The notes under the pieces were generated by a model. That model was given only the letters and a program-made list of their open reading frames with translations, did not search any database and was not told where the DNA came from. The position numbers and the translations under genes were made by a program. DNA of 64,000 nt from Arachis hypogaea (Eukaryota; Streptophyta; Magnoliopsida; Fabales; Fabaceae): positions 15,096,346 to 15,160,345 of the forward strand of contig NC_092052.1 of assembly GCF_003086295.3 (NCBI RefSeq). Reading direction: 5' to 3'. Positions within the stretch are counted from its first letter, which is position 1, and each line of letters begins with the position of its first letter. Positions 20,727-31,668 of this stretch are shown piece by piece.

Positions 20727-21817
20727 CTATCCTTCATACGAATCAGAATCTTCCCTGACTCTTCTTTTGCTTTATTTTCCACTATTTGTTTCACATAGTC
20801 CCTTAAGCTGTGTTGCATTCTTTCAACTGTTTCTTCATCCAATTCAAAACCAGAAATACAAGCTGAAAGTTTTGATACGACAGCTTTAGTCTCATGTTTA
20901 AGAAGCTTCCTTATTCAAAACCAGAAATACAAGCTTCTTTATTGGAAATTTTAATTATGTTGTTATTTCTGATAACTTTGTGTCACGTATGATGAAGCAT
21001 GTGACTCAATATCCCGACGCAGTTTGTCTCTAACTTTTGATGCACTCCAACTAGCCTGTCTCACAGTAGCATCTGGAATGTACAAACAAAATTACAAAAG
21101 CACCAAATAGAAGTGAGCAATTCACCAGCAATATGAAAGTTTTACATGATTACCAAGAAGGAAAGAGATTTCAAGTAAATCCATATGAGAGAATACGTAT
21201 CTTTAATGTGAGAAAATACGATCATAAGATGCTAATGTAACTCATTTGAGAAAATAGGAACATAAAAAAGTATCTATCATTAATGATTCATGCACGTCCT
21301 TGACACAATGACAAGGAAACTGATACCATCCAAATCTTTAAAGAACTTGATATAAATCAAACAATGTTACTGCTTATCGCTTTTTTCTCCATTTAAAGTA
21401 CTTGAATTCTCCATATGTGTGGAGTGATGTATTATTAACTAATGGTGGAAAACATAGCATTTGAGATTTGGCAATAAATTCTAGAATATACAAATAAAGT
21501 TACAAGTGACAATGTATCTGCAAAGAAGGCATTCTATCAGACTATTTACCAGTAGATCCTTTTTCAAACTCTAGCATAATAGACTCAGTCCACATGTGAA
21601 CAGATGAAGCAAATCCTTCTCCGTTGTTCAGTGATTGCTCTAGCTTTGCCTTAAAATCATCTACCGCTTTAGAACGTAGGTGCCCCAGCAGCGTATACAA
21701 ACGAAAAAGTTGAGCAAAAAAAATGTCATATAAATTTTGTGTATCAGACACAATATGGACACTCTGTCCATCTTCAGACGCCCTTAACAATTTTTCAGCA
21801 TAGTCCATCATTTTCAC
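20727..21817 (-). pseudogene. RHD3-like (atlastin-type GTPase) gene fragment
   Basis: Three minus-strand exons from the C-terminal half of a ROOT HAIR DEFECTIVE 3-like protein, an ER-shaping dynamin-like GTPase. Exon 1 (21550-21817 or a later start) contains LRSKAVDDFKAKLEQSLNNG and SIMLEFEKGST, ending at donor CTACTG/GTAAAT. Exon 2 starts at 21072 after ATTCCAG in the matching phase and reads DATVRQASWSASKVRDKLRR. Exon 3 reads VSKLSACISGFELDEETVER and KILIRMKDR, ending at donor ATAG/GTAACA (20727). Exon 2 is broken by a one-base frameshift after ESHASS and then a stop. The GTPase domain and membrane segments are absent from the window. The 23-bp string ATTCAAAACCAGAAATACAAGCT occurs twice (about 20847 and 20914), a small duplication at the broken site. 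I judge it a gene fragment, not functional. Confidence 0.75.
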
Positions 21818-22085
21818 TAATTTTCTGATAAATAACCAAGTGCACTTGTGTATATTAAAGAATGTTGATGCATTGTTACTTTTATATGATTGAACTTAAT
21901 TGCTTAGCTTAAGATTTTAGAATAATGGGTTATAGAATCATTCAGACAACCCATATTGCCACAACCCATATTGCCAGTATTGAAGTTTAGTATAAATGAA
22001 TAAAAATAAATCAATAAAGACAAAAAGTGTTACCCTAGTTTTAGAATTAACAGATTTATTTAAACCTACTATGCGGCTTACAATG
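21818..22085. other. AT-rich spacer between gene fragments
   Basis: No feature seen. Confidence 0.5.
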
Positions 22086-22617
22086 CTAACCAATGGGATG
22101 GAAATCTTCGGCATAAATTCCTTTGGTGTCTACAGTTTTTGAAAGAGGTGATGACGCATCACTGTCTTCATATTTCTCTGGCAGTATAAACCTCTCTGGC
22201 AAAGCAAGGATCTGTTCTTCATCTTCAAGTAGTTGTTTTCGGTAGATACTATGCAATTGGTTGAAAAGCTGCTTCTTCAATGATTCAAAAGCCAAATGGA
22301 ATCTTTCTAGTTGCTCCATGGCATTTAAATTATACAAGAATAAACCATAGTACAGATCAAAACTATCCCCCATGGTATTTTCCACCAAAGTCAACAAAGT
22401 TTCATAACCCTTTGTGTTAATTGGTGTTGTCCCTAACTCCAATTTTTCTAAAATTCTTCCTGTTGTGTGTATAACAAACTGGGATCCAGCTACATGCCAA
22501 TCATGTTCAGCACAAGACATTTCAACCATCCGACATCCTTCACTAGCAAAAATGTCAAGAAACCGATAACATCGCAATACTCTGGATTCTTCATTCCCAA
22601 TTCTAACTTTGTCACAA
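22086..22617 (-). pseudogene. Arogenate dehydrogenase, 3' end of the second domain
   Basis: C-terminal half of a TyrA-type arogenate dehydrogenase, which oxidatively decarboxylates arogenate to tyrosine with NADP in plastids. The open frame reads DKVRIGNEESRVLRCYRFLD, then GCRMVEMSCAEHDWHVAGSQF with the His of the substrate region, then PINTKGYETLL, VENTMGDSFDLYYGLFLYN and a C-terminal tail ending FHPIG-stop. The frame is intact to the stop. Its 5' end stops abruptly at about 22617, where repeat DNA begins; the piece that should precede it (start of the second domain) is found at 23178-23345. It is clearly more diverged from the four domain-1 copies than they are from each other, as expected for the second domain of a TyrAAT1-like two-domain protein. 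About 90 residues between the halves are missing. Confidence 0.8.
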
Positions 22618-22929
22618 ACAACGTAGGTCAGTATTAGTAAAAGAGCTTATAAAAAATTAAATAAAACTAGGCAGCAAAACGTTGTTAAACCAAGTAACCA
22701 AGTCTCCAACCAAAATGAATGAACCCACTCTAAAGTTAAAAAAACAATTTGGTTCCCATTGTAAAGAATCCAAAGTCCTAGGATCAAGTAAGCGGTGCAC
22801 ATTCCATTACTTAGTTTTGGTAATAACCCCATTCCATTTGAACAAATTTGACACCTAAAAAGATATTTTTGTCTTATTATATATATTGATCAGGTATCGG
22901 ATTCTTTCACTTATTTTCGGAATAACGTG

Positions 22930-23178
22930 TATTGGTTAATGCTTGTAATATTATTTAATATATATGTACATATGTATGTACTCCTTGTGAGTTTTTGTAA
23001 GTTGTATTGTATGTACGGATGTGTGTTACATAGCACAAGTATTTTTGGATCGGTATTGCGGTTTAAAGTTTTAAACAAGCTCATATTTTAGTATTAAATA
23101 GTATAAGAGTCGTCGTAATGTCCGATCTATTAGAGTCGCGCAGCCAGAAGCGTGTATTTTGGTAGTTAGGGTATTACA
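22930..23178 (-). mobile_element. LTR-like fragment interrupting dehydrogenase domain 2
   Basis: On the minus strand it begins TGTAATACCCTAACTACCA directly after the dehydrogenase residues AYSRSD, a typical LTR start. It contains GGACATTACGACGACTC and runs to about 22930, where the AT-rich core begins. The same piece follows domain 2 in units 2-4 (about 26285-26530, 29765-30010, 32890-33136). No 3' LTR end is recognisable. Confidence 0.55.
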
Positions 23179-24751
23179 TCTGATCTAGAATATGCCAAAA
23201 CCTCATGACCTTGACTAACTATAGTTTTTGCAAGGAACTGGGCAAAGTTTCCAAAACAAACTATTGCAAACTTGAGCTTTGTGTTCTCATCAAACTGGCT
23301 AGAATTGTATGAAGCGGAACTACTTAGCTGTGCAACATCATTGGATCTGCATTATTAGCATCATTACTCATTAATCATTATCATGTAATAACCCTTTTTC
23401 TATCACAAGAACAACACCTTCCGAATCAAAATGATTAAGTTGCTTGTTCTCAATCTTAACAAACACGAGCACTCTCTAAAACATCAATAGCAAATATTCA
23501 CACAATGTAGCAAAAACCCTTGAGATTTTTTCAAATTCCAAATATCAAATACCTGAAAAATACCTAGAATGCAACAATGCAGATCCATTACGAGCCCAAC
23601 GAAGCAGTGCATGGCTGTTATTTCCATCCAGCTGCAGTAACCTTTCACCGTTCTCCATCAACTAATTCCTCACCACATGATGCAACTGCGCAATGAGCTG
23701 TTTCTTGAGATCCTCAAATGCCAAATCAAGCTTCTACAGCATCTCCAAAGAATTCTTATTAAACATGAACAAACCACAATACAAATCAAAGCTATCCCCA
23801 GCAGTGTTCTCCACCAATCCCAACAAACTCTGGTATCCTTTCGTATTAATGAGCGTCGACTCAAGCATCAATCCTTCAAGAATCCTTCCAACGGTATGAG
23901 TAATTAACTGCGAACCAGCGGCGTAACGATCGTGATCCTCGCAACTCATCTCCACCATCCTGCAACCTTCTCTGACAAACGCATTGAGAAACTTCTCACA
24001 GCGAGAAACACGGTGCTCCTCGTCCAGGATACGAACCTTCTCGAAGACGAATGGGATGCCGGTCCATCCGTCACTTGCGAACTTATGTCCGAACATCGGA
24101 TGAGTGCAAAAGACGTCGAAATCGAAGGGGAGGAGCTCAAGGAGGAGCTTCATGGAATTCTTCGACGGAGAGGAGGTCAACAAAGAGAGTGTTGCGCTTG
24201 AGGCGCTGGAGAGGGAGGGTGAGGATCACGCGCTCCGTTGAGATTATGGAGGAGCAGAGGAGGATCACTTTGGGATGCTGCTCGCATAGGTCGTCGGGGT
24301 TTTGGAAGAACAATACACCAAGCTTTCTGGCTGTGGCAGAGTGGTCAAAGCGGGAGTAGGCGAGGACGCTGTGGCCCTGGCGAACCAATGCGGCAGCAAG
24401 GAACCAGCCGAAGTTGCTGAAGCCAACAATTACAATCTTAAGGTGCTGGGAGACAATGGACTCCTTGGTGAGCTTTGACTCGTAGTCGAAGAGCTGTGCG
24501 GCACCGTTGGCGCGCACGCGGAGGGGTGTGTAAGGGAAGGAAGAAGAATAGGGATTGGATTTGGATAGTAGTGAGAACGTGGATGGGAGGAGAGAGTGAC
24601 GGTTGAGGATATGCCGAATAGTGTAATTTGGGGAGTGGTTGAAAGGGGTTGAAGGGTTTAGGGTTGTAGTGGAGAGCATGATGGCTTCGATGGCTGTTGT
24701 TAGTGGATTCGGAGAAAGTAAGGAGCACTCTGTGTAACCATGGAGTGACAA
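23178..24751 (-). pseudogene. Arogenate dehydrogenase copy 1 (domain 1 plus start of domain 2)
   Basis: Plastid-type arogenate dehydrogenase. An N-terminal Ser/Pro/Thr-rich stretch looks like a transit peptide (start at 24751, or at the second Met, 24679). The Rossmann fold follows: LKIVIVGFSNFGWFLAAALV, where the second Gly of GxGxxG is Ser. The frame runs to LFVDLLSVEEF and then breaks near 24145 (two bases missing or one extra). In the next frame it continues (FDVFCTHPMFG, GCRMVEMSCEDHDRYAAGSQ, INTKGYQSLLGLVENTAGDS) to a TAG near 23662 that replaces Gln, then MENGERL and a donor CTAG/GTATTT at 23564. After an intron, domain 2 starts at 23345 (SNDVAQLSSSASYNSS, then a Rossmann strand with Cys for the first Gly) and ends at AYSRSD. 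Two lesions shared by all copies make it a pseudogene, though promoter and splice sites are kept. Confidence 0.85.
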
Positions 24752-24799
24752 TATATTCGGACTTAGAGAAAGTGGAGGATACTCTGAAATCGTGGCTGT

Positions 24800-25200
24800 G
24801 GGAGTGCCAAGTATAATGAGTGGGCTATTTATAAGACAGATCTTCTATCCTTTTTTTTCTGGGTCTGGTAATGCACTGTTAAAATATTCAATTAAAAAGA
24901 ATGAAGATTTGAAATTACAAATTAAAAAAGTCTCATATTTAACTATTAATTAGTCTGCTACTATACAGACACAATATAGGTGATGCGCGTGCCAAGTATA
25001 ATGAGTGCCAAGTATAATGAGTGCCAAGTATAATGAGTGGGCTATTTATAAGACAAATCTTCTATCCTTTTTTTCCTGGGTCTGGTAATGCACTGTTAAA
25101 ATATTCAATTAAAAAGAATGAAGATTTGCAATTACAAATTAAAAAAGTCTCATATTTAACTATTAATTAGTCTGCTACTATACAGACACAGTATAGGTGA
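24800..25200. repeat. Promoter duplication upstream of copy 1
   Basis: The segment from GAGTGGGCTATTTATAAGACA through GCACTGTTAAAATATTC to ATACAGACACAATATAGGTGATGC occurs twice in tandem (about 24818-24985 and 25034-25205), joined by three copies of the 16-bp string GTGCCAAGTATAATGA (about 24805, 24993, 25009, 25021). Units 2-4 have a single promoter. Confidence 0.8.
24826..24836 (-). promoter_or_regulatory. TATA box of dehydrogenase copy 1
   Basis: CTTATAAATAG on the minus strand, about 75 bp upstream of the first ATG. A second identical box lies at about 25040-25050 in the duplicated promoter. Confidence 0.7.
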
Positions 25201-26530
25201 TGCACGTGCCTATGAAAACTTGACCCCTTTTTTGTTTACATAAATAACTTGTCTAATTTAATTTGACTATCCGAAACACTATATTCATATATAAGTTTAC
25301 ATTTTTAATTGTTTACGAAATAAGTAGGAATCTGATTTTTTTATTTAATTTCTATTTAAAAATTTATTGTTATATGTATATATAAGACAAAATTTAAATT
25401 TTTATTATTTATTTAAACAGATAAGTAAATTAATATTTGATCAATATAAATTTATTAAACATGTCATATTGTTAGCACGCACTTGGCTAATTTAAATTGA
25501 GTAACTGTTATAAATTTTTGAACTAATTATTATTATACAAAATCAACTGTTAAATCAGATATTTGTGTATGATATATATTTAAATATAAAATAAATATTA
25601 AAAAATTGACTAATTTGGGGGTTATGATTTGAATAAACATGTAATTATTGAGAAAGGTATGTATCTAAAATTCTCAATTATTACAATGCAACCTCAAATT
25701 TTTTTCTTTTAATTTTTCTGAGGTAAGTATAAGTACTCTATTTGCTTAGGGCTAATTTATAGTAGTAAAAATGTCAGCTTGTGGCACCAACGCAAGACTC
25801 CTAGAATTGATTTGAAACTTCTTTATAGGGAGAAGTGCTTGAAAATTTTTTATGGATAATGGGTTATAGTGTAATTTTTTTAAAAAAAATGGTGGGGTGT
25901 GTTTGTATTTTTTTATTGAAAATTATCTGGGATATTCGTGAAATTTTATTGATCAAGTATGGTAAACAAACAACGTAGGTCAGTATTAGTAAAATAGCCT
26001 ATAAAAAATTAAATAAAACTAGACAGCGAAACGTTGTTAAACCAAGTAACCAAGTCTCCAACCAAAATAAATAAACCCACGCTAAAGTTAAAAAAATAAT
26101 TTGGTTCCCATTGTAAAGAATCCAAAGTCCTAGGATCAAGTAAGCGGTGCGCATTCCATTACTTAGTTTTGGTAATAAGTCCATTCCATTTGGATAAATT
26201 TGACACCTAAAAAGATATTTTTGTCTTATTATATATATTGATTAGGTATCGGATTCTTTCACTTATTTTCGGAATAACGTGTATTGGTTAATGCTTGTAA
26301 TATTATTTAATATATATGTACATATGTATGTACTCCTTGTGAGTTTTTGTAAGTTGTATTGTATGTACGGATGTGAGTTACATAGCAAAAGTATTTTTGG
26401 ATCGGTATTACGGTTTAAAGTTTTAAATAGGCTAATATTTTAGTATTAAATAGTATAAGAGTCGTCGTAATGTCCGATCTATCAAAGTCGCGCAGTCGGA
26501 AGCGTGTACTTTGGTAGTTAGGGTATTACA

Positions 26531-28101
26531 TCTGATCTAGAATACGCCAAAACCTCATGACCTTGACTAACTATAGTTTTTGCAAGGATCTGGGCAAAGT
26601 TTCCAAAACCAACTATTGCAAACTTGAGCTTTGTTTTCTCATCAAACTGGCTAGAATTGTTTGAAGCGGAACTACTTAGCTGTGCAATATTATTAGATCT
26701 GCATTATTAGCATCATTACTCATTAAACATTATCATGTAATAACCCTTTTTCCATCACAAGAACAACACCTTCCGAATCAAAATGATTAAGTTGTTTGTT
26801 CTCAATCTCAACAAACACGAGCACTCTCTAAAACATCAATAGCAAATATTCACACAATGTAGCAAAAACCCTTGAGATTTTTCAGTTCCAAATATCAAAT
26901 ACCTGGAAAAATACCTGGAAGGCAATAATGCAGATTTATTTCGAGCCCAACGGAGCAGTGCATAGCTGTTACTTCCATCCAGCTGCTGCAACCTTTCACC
27001 GTTCTCCATCAACTAATTCCTCACCACATGATGCAACCGCGCAATGGCCTGCTTCCTGAGATCCAAAAACGCCAAATCAAGCTTCTCCAGCATCTCCAAA
27101 GAATTCTTATTAAACATGAACAAACCAAAATACAAATCAAAGCTATCCCCAGCAGTGTTCTCCACCAATCCCAACAAACTCTGGTATCCTTTTGTATTAA
27201 TGGGCGTCGACTCAAGCATCAACCCTTCAAGAATCCTTCCAACGGTATGAGTAGTTTACTGCGAACCAGCGGCGTAACGATCGTGATCCTCGCAACTCAT
27301 CTCCACCATCCTGCAACCTTCTCTGAAAAACGCATTGAGAAACTTCTCACAGCGAGAAACACGGTGCTCCTCGTCCAGGATACGAAGCTTCTTGAAGACG
27401 AATGAGAGGCCGGTCCATCCGTCACTTGCGAACTTAGGTCCGAACATCGAATGAGTGCAGAGGACGTCGAAATCGGAGGGGAGGAGCTCAAGGAGGAGCT
27501 TTGGGGAATTTTTCGACAGAGAGGAGGTCAACGAAGAGAGTGCTGCGCTTGAGCAGCTGGAGAGGAAGCGTGAGGATCACGCGCTCCATTGAGATTATGG
27601 AGGAGCAGAGGAGGATCACTTCGGGATGCTCCTCGCATAGGTTGTCGGGGTTTTGGAAGAACAATACACCAAGTTTCTGGCTGTGGCAGAGTGGTCAGAG
27701 TAGGAGTAGGCGAGGACGCTGTGGCCCTGGCAGACCAATGTGGCGGCAAGGAACCGGCCGAAGTTGCCAAAGCCGACAATTGCAATCTTAAGGTGCTGGG
27801 AGACAATGGACTCCTTGGTGAGCTTTGACTCATAGTCGAAGAGCTGTGCGGAATCGTTGGCGCGCACGCAGAGGGGTCTGTAAGGGAAGAAAGAGGAATA
27901 GGGATTGGATTTGGATAGTAGTGAGAATGTGGAAGGGAGGAGAGAGTGACGGTTGAGGATATGGCGAATAGTGTAATTTGGGGAGTGGTTGAAAATGGTT
28001 GAAGGGTTGACGGTTGCAGTCGAGAGCATGATGGTTTCGGTGGCTGTTGTTAGTGGATTCGGAGAAAGTAAGGAGCACTCTGCGTAACCATGGAGTGACA
28101 A
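26531..28101 (-). pseudogene. Arogenate dehydrogenase copy 2
   Basis: Same gene structure as copy 1: transit-like N-terminus from 28101, Rossmann strand with an intact GFGNFG, donor CCAG/GTATTT at 26915, acceptor before 26698, domain 2 start to 26531. Beyond the two lesions shared by all four copies it has a private one-base deletion near 27674 that shifts the frame within the ARKLGVLFF segment (the frame ends after RSIPK), and a TAA after AAGSQ (about 27257) where copies 1 and 4 read Leu; copy 3 has the same TAA. The second-half open frame resumes at 27222 after the TAA. TATA box at 28175-28185. Not expected to make a functional enzyme. Confidence 0.85.
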
Positions 28102-28174
28102 TATATTCGAACTCAGAGAAAGTGGAGGATACTCTGAAACCGTGGCTGTGGGAGTGACTAGTACAACGAGTGGG

Positions 28175-28185
28175 CTATTTATAAG
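28175..28185 (-). promoter_or_regulatory. TATA box of dehydrogenase copy 2
   Basis: CTTATAAATAG on the minus strand, same distance to the ATG as in the other copies. Confidence 0.7.
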
Positions 28186-28269
28186 ACAAATCTTCTATCC
28201 TTTTTTTTCTGGGTCTGGTAATACACTGTAAAAATATTCAATTAAAAAGAATGAAAATTTACATTTACA

Positions 28270-28970
28270 AATTAAAAAAGTCTCGTATTTAACTATTAAT
28301 TAGTCTGCTACTATACAGACACACTATAGGTGATGCGCGTGCCTATGAAAACTTGACCCCTTTTTTGTATACATGAATAACTTGTCTAATTTAATTTGAA
28401 TGTCCGAAACACTATATTCATATATAAGTTTGCATTTAATTGTTTACGAAATAAATAGGAATCGAATTTTTTTATTTAATTTCTATTTAAAAATTTAATG
28501 TTGTATGTATATATAAGACAAAATTTAAATTTTTAATATTTATTTAAACAGATAAGTAAATTAATATTTGATCAATATAAATTTATTAAACATGTCATAT
28601 TGTTAGCGTGCATTTGGCTTAAATTAAAAAAGTCTCGTATTTAACTATTAATTAGTCTGCTACTATACAGACACAGTATAGGTGATGCGCGTGCCTATGA
28701 AAACTTGACCCCTTTTTTGTATACATGAATAACTTGTCTAATTTAATTTGAATGTCCGAAACACTATATTCATATATAAGTTTGCATTTAATTGTTTACG
28801 AAATAAATAGGAATCGGATTTTTTTATTTAATTTCTATTTAAAAATTTAATGTTGTATGTATATATAAGACAAAATTTAAATTTTTAATATTTATTTAAA
28901 CAGATAAGTAAATTAATATTTGATCAATATAAATTTATTAAACATGTCATATTGTTAGCGCGCATTTGGC
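28270..28970. repeat. Tandem duplication of ~350 bp in unit 2
   Basis: The segment beginning AAATTAAAAAAGTCTCGTAT and ending CATATTGTTAGCG(T/C)GCATTTGGCT occurs at about 28270-28619 and 28620-28971, nearly identical, so it is recent compared with the array. Confidence 0.9.
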
Positions 28971-30010
28971 TAATTTAAATTGAGTAACTGTTATATATTT
29001 TCGAACTAATTATTATTATACAAAATCAACTGTTAAATCAGATATTTGTGTATGACATATATTTAAATATGAAATAAATATTAAAAAAATTGACTAATTT
29101 GGCGGTTATGATTTGAATAAACATGTAATTATTGAGAAAGGTATGTATCTCAAATTCTCAATTACTACAGTGCAACCACAATTTTTTTTCTTTTAATTTT
29201 TTCGAGGTAAGTATAAGTACTCTATTTGCTTAGGGCTAATGTATAGTAATAAAAATGTCAGCTTGCGGCACCAACACAAGACTCCTAGAATAGATTTGAA
29301 ACTTCTTTACGGGGAGAAGTGTTTGAAAAATTTTGATGGATAATGGGTTATAGTGTAATTTTTTTTAAAAAAATGGTTGTGTGCGTTTGTATTTTTTATT
29401 GAAAATTATCTTGGATATTCGTGAAATTTTATTGATCAAGTATGGTAAACAAACAACGTAGGTCAGTTTTAGTAAAAGAGCCTATAAAAAGTTAAATAAA
29501 ATAGGCAGCGAAAAGTTGTTAAACCAAGTAACCAAGTCTCCAACCAAAATGAATGAACCTACGCTAAAGTTAAAAAGCATATTGGTTCCCATTGTAAAGA
29601 ATCCAATGTCCTAGGATCAAGTAAGCGGTGCGTATTGCATTACTTAGTTTTGGTAATAACCCCATTCCATTTGGACAAATTTGACACTTAAAAAGGTATT
29701 TTTGTCTTATTATATATATTGATCAGGTATCGGATTCTTTCACTTATTTTCGGAATAACATGTATTGGTTAATACTTGTAATATTATTTAATATATATGT
29801 ACATATGTATGTACTCCTTGTAAGTTTTTGTAAGTTGTATTGTATGTACGGATGTGCGTTACATGGCAAAAGTATTTTTGGATCGGTATTACGGTTTAAA
29901 TTTTTAAACAGGCTAATATTTTAGTATTAAATAGTATAAGAGTCGTCGTAATGTCCGATCTATCAAAGTCGCGCAGCCGGAAGCGTGTACTTTGGTAGTT
30001 AGGGTATTAC

Positions 30011-31584
30011 ATCTGATCAAGAATATGCCAAAACCTCATGACCTTGACTAACTATAGTTTTTGCAAGGAACTGGGCAAAGTTTCCAAAACCAACTATTGC
30101 AAACTTGAGCTTTGTTTTCTCGTCAAACTGGCTAGAATTGTTTGAAGCGGAACTACTTAGCTGTGCAACATCATTGGATCTGCATTATTAGCATCATTAC
30201 TCATTAATCATTATCATGTAATAACCCCTTTTCCATCACAAGAACAAGACCTTCTGAATCAAAATGATTAAGTTGCTTGTTCTCAATCTCAACAAACACG
30301 AGCACTCTCTAAAACATCAATAGCAAATATTCACACAATGTAGGAAAAACTGTTGAGATTTTTTCAGTTCCAAATATCAAATACCTGGAAAAATACCTGG
30401 AATGCAACAATGTAGATCCATTCCGAGCCCAACGGAGAAGTGCATGGCTGTTAATTCCATCCAGCTGCTGCAACCTTTCACCGTTCTCCATCAACTAATT
30501 CCTCACCACATGATGCAACTGCGCAATGACTTACTTCCTGAGATCCACAAACGCCAAATCAAGCTTCTCCAGCATCTCCAAAGAATTCTTATTAAACATG
30601 AACAAACCAAAATACAAATCAAAGCTATCCCCAGCAGTGTTCTCCACCAATCCCAACAAACTCTGGTATCCTTTCATATTAATGGGCGTCGACTCAAGCA
30701 TCAATCCTTCAAGAATCCTTCCAACGGTATGAGTAGTTTACTGCGAACCAGCAGCGTAACGATCGTGATCCTCGCAACTCATCTCCACCATCCTGCAACC
30801 TTCTCTGACAAACGCATTGAGAAACTTCTCACAGCGAGAAACACGGTGCTCCTCGTCGCGGATACAAAGCTTCTCGAAGACGAATGGGAGGCCGGTCAAT
30901 CCGTCGCTTACGGACTTAGGTTCGAACATCGGATGAGTGCAGAAGACGTCGAAATCGGAGAGGAGGAGCTCAAGGAGGAGCTTTGGGGAATTTTTCGACG
31001 GAGAGGAGGTCAACGAAGAGAGTGCTGCGCTTGAGGCGCTGGAGAGGGAGCGTGAGGATCACGCGCTCCATTGAGATTATGGAGGAGTAGAGGAGGATCA
31101 CTTCGGGATGCTCCTCACATAGGTCATCGGGGTTTTGGAAGAACAAAACACCAAGCTTTCTGGCTGTGGTAGAGTGGTTAGAGCGGGAGTAGGCGAGGAC
31201 GGTGTGGCCCTGGCAGACCATTGTGGCGGCAAGGAACCGGCCGAAGTTGACGAAGCCGACAATTGCAATCTTAAGGTGTTGGGAGACAATGGACTCCTTG
31301 GCGAGCTTTGACTCGTAGTCGAAGAGCTGTGCGGTGTCGTTGGCGCGCACGCGGAGGGGTCTGTAAGGGAAGAAAGAGGAATAAGAATTGGGTTTGGATA
31401 GTAGTGAGAATGTGGATGGAAGGAGAGAGTGACGGTTGAGGATATGGCGAATAGTGTAATTTGGGGAGTGGTTGAAAGGGGTTGAAGGGTTGACGGTTGC
31501 AGTGGAGAGCATGATAGTTTCGGTGGCTATTGTTAGTGGATTCGGAGAAAGTAAGGAGCACTCTGCGTAACCATGGAGTGACAA
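30011..31584 (-). pseudogene. Arogenate dehydrogenase copy 3
   Basis: Start at 31584; open for 204 residues through the Rossmann domain to LFVDLLSVEKFPKAPP-stop, the array-wide frame lesion (about 30978). The nucleotide-binding loop reads VGFVNFG, the second Gly replaced by Val. The second half (from 31013) reads FDVFCTHPMFEPK, GCRMVEMSCEDHDRYAAGSQ and then the TAA shared with copy 2 (about 30739). The TAG before MENGERL is shared by all. Donor CCAG/GTATTT at 30397. Domain 2 starts at 30179 and gains a private TGA in place of Arg just before its end (AYS-stop, about 30019). TATA box at 31658-31668. Confidence 0.85.
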
Positions 31585-31657
31585 TATATTCGAACTCAGA
31601 GAAAGTGGATGATACTCTGAAACCGTGGCTGTGGGAGTGACTAGTACAACGAGTGGG

Positions 31658-31668
31658 CTATTTATAAG
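31658..31668 (-). promoter_or_regulatory. TATA box of dehydrogenase copy 3
   Basis: CTTATAAATAG on the minus strand. Confidence 0.7.

Larger units (their letters stand above)
22618..25972. repeat. Tandem unit 1 of the dehydrogenase array (about 3352 bp)
   Basis: Measured from ACGTAGGTCA at 22621 to the same string at 25973. Contents from left to right: AT-rich core repeat, LTR-like piece ending in GGGTATTACA, start of dehydrogenase domain 2, intron, domain 1, promoter, AT-rich DNA. Longer than units 3 and 4 because of a promoter duplication. Confidence 0.85.
25973..29455. repeat. Tandem unit 2 of the dehydrogenase array (about 3483 bp)
   Basis: Same order as unit 1. It is longest because of a ~350-bp tandem duplication at 28270-28970. 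Confidence 0.85.

Noticed and set aside
24051..24359. Plus-strand open frames opposite the dehydrogenase copies (also 23677, 27028, 30402, 33489)
   Set aside because: They recur in all four units only because they are shadows of the minus-strand gene, which has recognisable domains.
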